Assembly: GCA_016927965.1 (NCBI GenBank)
Contig: JAFGLP010000027.1
Location: 1-5,114 of the forward strand
Direction: 5' to 3'
Source of the DNA: Dehalococcoidia bacterium
GTDB taxonomy: Bacteria; Chloroflexota; Dehalococcoidia; GIF9; UBA5629
Length of the DNA stretch: 5,114 nt
Each line of letters begins with the position of its first letter. Position 1 is the stretch's first letter. Below the pieces are notes generated by a model, which saw nothing but the letters and a program-made list of their open reading frames with translations, was not told the DNA's origin and ran no database searches. The translations under genes and the position numbers were made by a program. Of the stretch, positions 1 to 5,114 are shown in pieces.

Positions 1-939
1 CGTCAGAAGGGGCCTGAAATTGGCCTTTCTGCATCTGATGATGATATAAAGGAAGAGATGGAGAAGGACAATCTTCCGCAAAATAGAGTCGGTACGGACC
101 TGGCGCTCACCAGAGTGTTGACAAAAAAATATACTGATCAAATTTGTCTGTCAAAGCAACCTGCATCTGTGCAGGCTGCCGAGGTGGAGGCTATGTTTCT
201 GGAGAGCAAAGCCTTGGTTGAAGATCGCAAACACAAGTTGGAGCTCGGGGAAAATTTCACTAAAATGGCCGGGCAACTGTCTATGGAGCCAATAACTAAG
301 GCAACAAGCGGTTATTTAGGCTGGATTCCTGAAGGTTATGCAAATTATGTTCTTGCAGATTTGCAGAGTGCTTCTTTTGTGGATGTTGTTTTCAGACTGC
401 AGCCTGGGGCTTTTAGCGATGCTATATATGATGCCGGTATTGAGAAGGAGTATGGTTTCTGGGTGCTCGAATTGCTGGGGAAAGACGATGCGAAGGGGTA
501 CCATGGCAGGGGTATTTTATTGCCGACTGAGCAGCAAGCGCAGGAAATAAGAGAGAAGTTAATTGACGGTGGCGACTGGGATGAGCTCGCCAAACAATAT
601 TCACAGGCAAGCGGGAAAGATGCCGGAGCTGACCTGGGATGGATACTGCCGGGATCGGAATCAACCATGATGGCACGGCTGCTGGCAGCGCAGGAGCCGA
701 ATAAGATCAGTGCTGTCTTGCGTGATGAGACTGCCAGTACCAGCGGAGGCTACTGGCTGGTACATGTAATAGATGTCGAGGATCGGCCGTTGCCGTCAAA
801 GATCAGTCAGGAAGCGGCACAGGATTGTCTCGGCGAATGGGTTGTAGGCTTGCAAAAGGATGCAACAATTGAGAACCTGCTGGATCAGCAGCAAAAGGAC
901 CTTGCCGCCGAAAAAATCAGTAAAACCAGGAGTAAGTAA
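1..939 (+). CDS. Parvulin-type (PpiC/SurA-like) peptidyl-prolyl isomerase family protein, 5' partial
   Basis: The frame is open from the first base, and the ATG at 58 is internal: the 19 codons before it (containing GLSASDDDIKEE) resemble the end of a SurA-like N-terminal chaperone region. The visible part is 312 residues. Two parvulin-like units follow one another. The first (visible residues about 65-160) carries GENFTKMAGQLS and SGYLGWIPEG. The second (about 168-260) carries GILLPTEQQAQEI, GGDWDELAKQYSQ and GADLGWILPG, then a YWLVHVIDVEDR strand. Family members catalyse prolyl cis-trans isomerisation or act as chaperones for exported proteins, usually outside the cytoplasmic membrane; any signal peptide or lipobox would lie beyond the left edge. 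The histidine normally found in the 'HIL' strand of active parvulins is not seen in either unit (FLE and GIL instead), so a mainly chaperone role is possible. The family call is firm; activity and exact subfamily are inferred. Confidence 0.85.
   Translation, partial: RQKGPEIGLSASDDDIKEEMEKDNLPQNRVGTDLALTRVLTKKYTDQICLSKQPASVQAAEVEAMFLESKALVEDRKHKLELGENFTKMAGQLSMEPITKATSGYLGWIPEGYANYVLADLQSASFVDVVFRLQPGAFSDAIYDAGIEKEYGFWVLELLGKDDAKGYHGRGILLPTEQQAQEIREKLIDGGDWDELAKQYSQASGKDAGADLGWILPGSESTMMARLLAAQEPNKISAVLRDETASTSGGYWLVHVIDVEDRPLPSKISQEAAQDCLGEWVVGLQKDATIENLLDQQQKDLAAEKISKTRSK
928..932 (+). promoter_or_regulatory. Ribosome binding site for hom, supporting a TTG start
   Basis: AGGAG lies inside the last codons of the upstream gene, 10 bases before TTG at 943. 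The upstream stop TAA (937-939) is in the same reading frame and only one codon (AGT) separates it from the TTG. Any later start would cut into the nucleotide-binding motif, so the TTG is effectively forced. The placement suggests that translation of hom is coupled to the gene before it. Confidence 0.7.
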
Positions 940-942
940 AGT

Positions 943-2244
943 TTGGTAAAAAAACGCTCAATAAATGTCGCCTTGTTGGGGATTGGTACCATCGGAAGCG
1001 GTGTTGCCGAAGTACTTACGCGTAAAACCAAGGCCCTTGAACGCCAGGCTGGTAGCCCGGTGACACTTAAAATGATCGTTGAGAAGGATGTATCAAGGCA
1101 TGGAACGTCAGGTCTTGATAAGAAGCTGTTCACAAATGACTTTAAAAAAGCTGTAAAAAACAAGGATATTGATGTAGTTATTGAACTGATCGGCGGTGAG
1201 CATCCTGCCTGTGACTTTATAAAAGAGGCATTGGAAAATGGAAAGCATGTGGTAACTGCCAATAAGGAAGTCATGGCTAAGCATGGAGCCAAACTGCTTT
1301 CTATTGCACGTGAAAATCATGCGGGCTTGCGTTTTGAAGCAAGTGTTGGGGGCGGCATACCGCTGATTGCTCCTTTTCAGCGTGACCTTGTAGCAAATGA
1401 TATACAGGCTGTTTATGCCATAGTGAACGGGACCACCAACTATATCCTGACCAGGATGGCACAAGAACACATCGATTTTGAGGTTGCTTTAAAGCAAGCG
1501 CAGAAATTGGGATATGCAGAGGCCAATCCAGCAAATGATATAGGCGGATTGGATGCGGCTTATAAATTGGGCATTCTTACTTCACTGGGCTTTGATATGG
1601 CAGTCAATTTTAACCAGATTCATTACGAGGGAATAGCTAAAATGAAGTCGAAAGACTTTCGTTATGCCAGTGATTTCGGCTATGCGATAAAGCTGCTGGC
1701 TATAGCCAAGCGGTCAGGCAATCTGGTTGAAGCCAGGGTCCACCCGGTCCTGATCCCGGCGGAATCTTTGCTGGCGAAAGTTGACGGCGTTTATAATGCC
1801 ATATATGTTAGCGGTGATCTGGTGGGCAATGTACTTTTCTATGGTCAGGGAGCTGGCCCATCGGCAACTTCCAGTGCTGTCATTGCAGATGTCATTAATA
1901 TTGCTCAGAATATTAACAGCAGGCGTAGTAATGCGCCAAGGTTTATTCCGGAGAAAACATCCGGCATCAAGGCCATGGCAGATATACAGACACGCTATTA
2001 TTTCAGGATGAATGTGGTGGACCGTGCTGGCGTACTGGCCCAAATAGCTGCTATTATGGGTGAGCATTCCATCAGCATATCTTCAGTAATCCAACAGGAG
2101 TCTGACCCATCCACTAAGACTGCTGAGATAGTTATAATGACACATCCGGCCATAGAAAAGGCTGTTCAGAAAGCAATGAAAATCATTAACAAGCTGGATG
2201 TTGTTAAAGAAATAAGCAACTTCATTAGAGTAGAGGCTATTTAA
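943..2244 (+). CDS. hom: Homoserine dehydrogenase with C-terminal ACT domain
   Basis: The enzyme reduces L-aspartate 4-semialdehyde to L-homoserine with NAD(P)H in the cytoplasm, at the branch leading to threonine and methionine. The 433-residue length is normal for the monofunctional, ACT-bearing type. The Rossmann motif GIGTIG is at residues 13-18, and [12 protein letters not shown] at about 104-115 holds the conserved lysine K108. NGTTNYIL is at 162-169. The catalytic-domain signature [20 protein letters not shown] runs from 189 to 208; E193, D204 and K208 match, by spacing, the catalytic or substrate residues known in yeast homoserine dehydrogenase. GQGAG is at 301-305. The ACT domain begins near residue 356 ([20 protein letters not shown]) and in this family usually mediates threonine feedback inhibition. 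One small oddity is Asn195 where 'E-x-DP' is usual. The start is TTG, 3 bases after the upstream stop, and thrC follows after 2 bases. Confidence 0.96.
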   Translation: MVKKRSINVALLGIGTIGSGVAEVLTRKTKALERQAGSPVTLKMIVEKDVSRHGTSGLDKKLFTNDFKKAVKNKDIDVVIELIGGEHPACDFIKEALENGKHVVTANKEVMAKHGAKLLSIARENHAGLRFEASVGGGIPLIAPFQRDLVANDIQAVYAIVNGTTNYILTRMAQEHIDFEVALKQAQKLGYAEANPANDIGGLDAAYKLGILTSLGFDMAVNFNQIHYEGIAKMKSKDFRYASDFGYAIKLLAIAKRSGNLVEARVHPVLIPAESLLAKVDGVYNAIYVSGDLVGNVLFYGQGAGPSATSSAVIADVINIAQNINSRRSNAPRFIPEKTSGIKAMADIQTRYYFRMNVVDRAGVLAQIAAIMGEHSISISSVIQQESDPSTKTAEIVIMTHPAIEKAVQKAMKIINKLDVVKEISNFIRVEAI

Positions 2245-2246
2245 TT

Positions 2247-3302
2247 ATGATAAGAGGAGTGTTACAGCGCCATAAAGAGTATTTACCTATAACGCCCCAA
2301 ACACCTATGATTTCACTGGGTGAAGGCGAAACGCCGCTGGTTAAGTCAATCAACCTGGCGAAAGAACTGGGTGTAGGTGAATTATATTTTAAATTAGAGG
2401 GATGTAATCCGACAGGCTCTTTTAAAGACAGGGGCATGGTTATGGCTATGGCGAAAGCCATCGAAGACGGCAGTCAGCAGGCTATATGTGCTTCAACCGG
2501 CAATACTAGCGCTTCTGCTGCTGCCTATGGTGCGCGATTTGGTTTAAAAGTAATTATACTGGTGCCTAAAGGCAAAATCGCCGTGGGTAAAATGGCGCAG
2601 GCCATCGCTTTCGGGGCGGAGATAATTGCCATTGAAGGTAATTTTGACCAGGCGTTGAAAGTTACCCGTATTCTGGCTGAAAAATACCCCATAACCCTGG
2701 TAAACTCGTTAAACCCATACCGAATTGAGGGGCAAAAAACATCTTCATTTGAGATCATTGACGATCTTGGAGGTGTTCCTGATTACCTGTTTATCCCGGT
2801 TGGTAATGCTGGCAATATAACCGCGTACTGGAAAGGCTTTAAAGAGTGGAAAAGCTGCGGCAAGGTTGATAAAACACCAGTGATGATTGGTTTTCAGGCG
2901 GAGGGAGCAGCTCCCATTGTAAAAAATATGATAATTGAAGCGCCGCAGACTATTGCAACCGCCATCCGTATCGGTAACCCGGCCAGTTGGAAGAGCGCAG
3001 TGACGGCCAGAGATGAATCCGGGGGTATAATTGATTGTGTAACGGATGATGAAATCCTGGCGGCCTATAAGCTGATGGCAGGCAGGGAAGGAGTGTTTGG
3101 AGAGCCTGCATCGGCTGCACCGCTGGCGGGGCTATTAAAGCTTATTAAGCAGGGTAAAAACTTCAAGGACAAGAAGATTGTTTGTGTTGTAACGGGAAAC
3201 GGATTAAAGGACCCTGATATTCCAACCAAATATGTAGAACCATTCCCTGAATTGCCTGCCGACCTCGAAGTGATCGAAAAACATCTCGGTTTGAAGAAGT
3301 AG
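2247..3302 (+). CDS. thrC: Threonine synthase (PLP-dependent, short type)
   Basis: It converts O-phospho-L-homoserine and water to L-threonine and phosphate, the last step of threonine synthesis, in the cytoplasm. The protein is a fold-type II PLP enzyme of 351 residues, the compact form that lacks the extra N-terminal region of the longer E. coli/yeast-type enzymes. The substrate-binding start LGEGETPLV is at 24-32. The PLP lysine is K60 in [10 protein letters not shown] (54-63). [16 protein letters not shown] is at 81-96. The glycine-rich phosphate-cup loop [12 protein letters not shown] is at 184-195, [12 protein letters not shown] at 285-296, and TGNGLKDPD at 316-324. The ATG start is 2 bases after the hom stop, preceded by a modest AGAGG (2232-2236) inside hom. 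A stronger-looking AAGAGGAG at 2252-2259 lies just after the start and abuts a GTG codon, too close to serve it. Pairing with hom makes the threonine assignment strong over related fold-type II enzymes such as threonine dehydratase or cysteate synthase. Confidence 0.95.
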   Translation: MIRGVLQRHKEYLPITPQTPMISLGEGETPLVKSINLAKELGVGELYFKLEGCNPTGSFKDRGMVMAMAKAIEDGSQQAICASTGNTSASAAAYGARFGLKVIILVPKGKIAVGKMAQAIAFGAEIIAIEGNFDQALKVTRILAEKYPITLVNSLNPYRIEGQKTSSFEIIDDLGGVPDYLFIPVGNAGNITAYWKGFKEWKSCGKVDKTPVMIGFQAEGAAPIVKNMIIEAPQTIATAIRIGNPASWKSAVTARDESGGIIDCVTDDEILAAYKLMAGREGVFGEPASAAPLAGLLKLIKQGKNFKDKKIVCVVTGNGLKDPDIPTKYVEPFPELPADLEVIEKHLGLKK

Positions 3303-3312
3303 TTCTTTTTAC

Positions 3313-3323
3313 AGGAGAGGAGG
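3313..3323 (+). promoter_or_regulatory. Strong ribosome binding site of the flavin reductase-like gene
   Basis: The purine run AGGAGAGGAGG ends 6 bases before ATG 3330 and is the best Shine-Dalgarno match in the window. It lies in the 27-base gap after thrC. A short GAGG/CCTC inverted repeat (3317-3320 with 3325-3328, loop AGGG) overlaps it. That stem is only 4 bp and may be chance. Confidence 0.75.
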
Positions 3324-3329
3324 GCCTCA

Positions 3330-3908
3330 ATGCTAAAGGTCATTACGGAAAACGTGGGGGCATTTTATCAGCATTATCCCAGAACAGCTGCTATTGTTAC
3401 CATAAATTACTCCGGCAGGAAAAATGCCATGGCTGTTGCCTGGCACTGTCCGCTGTCGTTCAGTCCGCCTGTCTACGGCATTGCTGTATCACCCAAGCGC
3501 TATAGTTATAACATGATTAAGGAATGCAAACAGTTCGGCATCAATTTTATGCCTTATAAGGCAAGTGAGATGATTGCCGCGGTTGGGGGGAGTACAGGCA
3601 ACTTAACGGACAAATTTACAGAATTTAATCTTATTGAGGATTCTGCTATTAAGCTGGAAGTGCCAATTTTACGAGAGGCTTATGCAGCATTTGAATGCCG
3701 TGTTATGGATAATAGTGTTATTGGAGACCATGCATGGATTACAGGTGAGATTGTCGCTGTGCATATGGCTGAAGATGTGTTTAAGGAAAACGGCGTGCTG
3801 GATTTTGAGTCTGTACAGCCTGCTCTTTACCTCGGTGGTGAAACCTATTGTTCCGTAGATAAAACTACAGTCAAATTATTGGAACGGGAAAAATACGGTA
3901 AAAAGTGA
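3330..3908 (+). CDS. Flavin reductase-like, FMN-binding family protein
   Basis: This 192-residue protein has the layout of the flavin reductase-like domain family (flavoredoxin/DIM6-NTAB type), a split-barrel fold that binds FMN and works in the cytoplasm as a flavin reductase or small electron carrier. The N-terminal strand is PRTAAIVTI (residues 17-25). RKNAMAVAWHCPLSFSPPVYG (30-50) and IAVSPKRYSYNMI (51-63) form the usual flavin-contacting segment. FGINFMP is at 69-75. STGNLTDKF (88-96) corresponds to the family's 'SG...DKF' element. IGDHAWITGEIVAVH (131-145) is the conserved 'DH...G.V' stretch, and PALYLGGETYCSVDK (164-178) closes the barrel. The ATG start is set by a strong ribosome binding site. 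The gene sits 27 bases after thrC and 26 before folE, so it is probably co-transcribed. The electron donor and acceptor cannot be told from sequence, and flavodoxin-like carriage, flavin reduction or a specific oxidoreductase role are all open. Confidence 0.85.
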   Translation: MLKVITENVGAFYQHYPRTAAIVTINYSGRKNAMAVAWHCPLSFSPPVYGIAVSPKRYSYNMIKECKQFGINFMPYKASEMIAAVGGSTGNLTDKFTEFNLIEDSAIKLEVPILREAYAAFECRVMDNSVIGDHAWITGEIVAVHMAEDVFKENGVLDFESVQPALYLGGETYCSVDKTTVKLLEREKYGKK

Positions 3909-3915
3909 TTGAAAC

Positions 3916-3923
3916 AGGATAGG
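3916..3923 (+). promoter_or_regulatory. Weak ribosome binding site candidate for folE
   Basis: The only purine-rich stretch before ATG 3935 is AGGATAGG, ending 11 bases upstream of the start. It is a partial Shine-Dalgarno match, clearly weaker than that of the preceding gene. No other start codon gives a better-placed site, and the protein begins where family members usually begin their first helix. Confidence 0.45.
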
Positions 3924-3934
3924 CGATTAATATA

Positions 3935-4501
3935 ATGTTGGACGGAGAGAAAATAGAAAAAGCAGCGCTGGAGCTTATTGAAGCAATAGGAGAAGACCCT
4001 AAAAGAGAGGGGTTGGTCGATACGCCAAAGAGACTGGCGGAAATGTACGCTGAGTTATTTTCCGGTATACATATGGATGCCCGGGAAATACTCTCCACCG
4101 GATTTTCGGCAGGACATCGTGAGATGGTCATTGTACGAGATATCCCGTTTTATTCGATGTGTGAGCACCATATATTACCTTTCTATGGAGTGGTACATAT
4201 TGGATATATTCCAAATTCTAATGGGTGTGTGGTGGGCATCAGCAAGTTAGCCAGGGTGGTTGAAATTTATTCACGCCGTTTGCAGTTACAGGAAAGAATG
4301 AATAAGCAGATTGCGGACGTAATCATGGAGTCTTTGAAACCGGATGGAGTAGGTGTTGTAATACAGGCGGAGCATTTATGCATGATAATGAGGGGTATCA
4401 AAAAACCTGGCACTAATGTTGTTACATCCGCTATGCGCGGCGGCTTTGAAAGGCGCGCTGCTACACGGGCTGAGTTTATGTCCTTGATTCAGGGAAAATA
4501 G
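3935..4501 (+). CDS. folE: GTP cyclohydrolase I (type IA, FolE)
   Basis: FolE converts GTP to 7,8-dihydroneopterin triphosphate and formate, the first step of folate synthesis and also the entry to other pterins and queuosine-type deazapurines. It acts in the cytoplasm as a toroidal homodecamer. The 188-residue length is typical of compact bacterial enzymes. The N-terminal helix contains DPKREGLVDTPKRLAEMY (21-38). SMCEHHILPFYG (74-85) supplies zinc ligands C76 and H79 plus the catalytic-type H78. YIPNSNGCVVGISKLARVVE (91-110) and RLQLQERMNKQIAD (115-128) form the GTP-binding segment. AEHLCMIMRGIKKPG (145-159) supplies the third zinc ligand C149 and H147. TSAMRGGF is at 164-171. These match the zinc and catalytic positions C110, H112, H113, H179 and C181 of the E. 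coli enzyme, so the protein looks intact and zinc-dependent (type IA, not the IB/FolE2 family). No other folate or queuosine gene is in the window. It is the last + strand gene and converges on the permease gene. Confidence 0.97.
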   Translation: MLDGEKIEKAALELIEAIGEDPKREGLVDTPKRLAEMYAELFSGIHMDAREILSTGFSAGHREMVIVRDIPFYSMCEHHILPFYGVVHIGYIPNSNGCVVGISKLARVVEIYSRRLQLQERMNKQIADVIMESLKPDGVGVVIQAEHLCMIMRGIKKPGTNVVTSAMRGGFERRAATRAEFMSLIQGK

Positions 4502-4503
4502 CT

Positions 4504-5114
4504 TTACTCGTGTCGTAATGACTCAATAGGATCCAATCTGGCCGCCCGGAATGCAGGGTATGTTCCTGATACAATTCCTGTAAAGATAGCTACCAGAAGA
4601 GCAACCAAAATGATGTCCGCTGATATAGGGGCGCTCACCGGCATATTATTCATTGTCTGCCCACTGATTGCCAGGGAACCTAAGCCGGCGATGATTAGGC
4701 CGATTATGCCGCCTGTTAGGCTCAGTAGCGCTGACTCGACTAGAAACTGAATGAGGATATCCCTGCGTTTGGCACCAACAGCCTTACGTATGCCTATTTC
4801 TCGGGTACGCTCAGTAACCGAAACCAGCATTATATTCATAATGCCGATTCCTCCGACAATTAAGGAAATACTGGCTACGCTGGCTAGAAATACCTGAAAA
4901 ACCGCCATGGACTGCTGCATGCGTTTGAGGATTTCCTGCATATCGATCACATTGAAGTCGTTTTCTTCTCCTTCCCTGATGTGATGCCGTTGCTGTAGTA
5001 TTTGTGAGATCTGTTCTTTGGCGGTATTGATGGCGCTGGTATTGGCTGCCTGAACAACAATCGTTTGTATGGGATGGCCCTGGGGGGTTGACTCAATTCC
5101 AAATCTGGATTGCA
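4504..5114 (-). CDS. MacB/FtsX-family ABC transporter permease, 5' partial (C-terminal half)
   Basis: The frame stays open to the right edge, so the true start is outside the window; the GTG at 4948-4950 is an internal valine. About 202 C-terminal residues are visible, roughly half of a typical 400-residue permease. The first ~65 are the end of the extracytoplasmic MacB core domain (IQTIVVQAANTSAINTAKEQ, then QILQQRHHIREGEENDFNV). A transmembrane segment follows (about 72-98, ending GGIGIMNIMLVSV), then the cytoplasmic signature ERTREIGIRKAVGAKRRDI (101-119). Two more membrane segments lie at about 126-149 and 164-186, and the tail PAFRAARLDPIESLRHE is characteristic. Such permeases sit in the cytoplasmic membrane and work with a LolD/MacB-like ATPase, often with a membrane-fusion protein, as mechanotransmission exporters of peptides, antibiotics or lipoproteins. 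The partner genes and substrate are not visible. The TAA stop lies 2 bases from the folE stop. Confidence 0.93.
   Translation of the reverse strand, partial: QSRFGIESTPQGHPIQTIVVQAANTSAINTAKEQISQILQQRHHIREGEENDFNVIDMQEILKRMQQSMAVFQVFLASVASISLIVGGIGIMNIMLVSVTERTREIGIRKAVGAKRRDILIQFLVESALLSLTGGIIGLIIAGLGSLAISGQTMNNMPVSAPISADIILVALLVAIFTGIVSGTYPAFRAARLDPIESLRHE

Noticed and set aside
12..29. Inverted GGCC...GGCC repeat near the left edge that could form a short stem
   Set aside because: It lies within an open coding frame with normal SurA-like sequence, has no T-run, and is too short to distinguish from chance.
58..939. A complete gene starting at ATG 58
   Set aside because: The frame is open upstream with family-like sequence, and no convincing ribosome binding site at proper spacing precedes the ATG. 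Such proteins normally have a longer N-terminal region with an export signal.
345..1534. Long antisense open frames opposite the isomerase and hom genes
   Set aside because: Their translations show no recognisable motifs and overlap strongly supported genes; they are shadows of the coding strand.
4435..4458. GCGCG/CGCGC inverted repeat near the end of folE as a possible terminator
   Set aside because: The stem is only 5 bp with a 14-base loop, no T-tract follows, and it lies in conserved folE codons.
4504..4950. A short 148-residue permease starting at the GTG at 4950
   Set aside because: The same frame continues without a stop to the window edge and encodes recognisable MacB core-domain sequence, so the short form is an internal fragment.

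Overview
This is an ordinary bacterial chromosomal segment with dense coding and no RNA genes, mobile elements or CRISPR arrays that I can see. Five genes run on the + strand: the 3' end of a parvulin-type (PpiC/SurA-like) peptidyl-prolyl isomerase, homoserine dehydrogenase (hom), threonine synthase (thrC), a flavin reductase-like FMN-binding protein, and GTP cyclohydrolase I (folE). A sixth gene, the C-terminal half of a MacB/FtsX-type ABC transporter permease, enters from the right edge on the - strand and ends 2 bases from folE. No gap between genes exceeds about 30 bases.

The + strand genes are separated by only 3, 2, 27 and 26 bases, which suggests one transcription unit, although no promoter or terminator is visible to prove it. 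The clearest functional link is hom-thrC: Hom makes homoserine from aspartate semialdehyde, and ThrC makes threonine from phosphohomoserine. The homoserine kinase needed between these steps is not in the window. The flavin reductase and folE have no evident metabolic link to threonine synthesis. FolE supplies dihydroneopterin triphosphate for folate or other pterin and deazapurine products. The isomerase-like protein probably acts outside the cytoplasmic membrane, but its N-terminus, where an export signal would be, lies outside the window.

The organism is a bacterium of moderate GC content. The short threonine synthase type, the SurA-like gene next to hom and the MacB-type permease would fit an anaerobic lineage such as Chloroflexota (Dehalococcoidia-like) or a clostridial/Peptococcaceae-like Firmicute. 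This is an impression from protein style and gene order, not a demonstrated assignment.

I found no convincing undescribed system. The points most worth a second look are the isomerase domains lacking the usual catalytic histidine, the missing homoserine kinase, the flavin reductase-folE pairing, and the extremely tight convergent junction at the right end.
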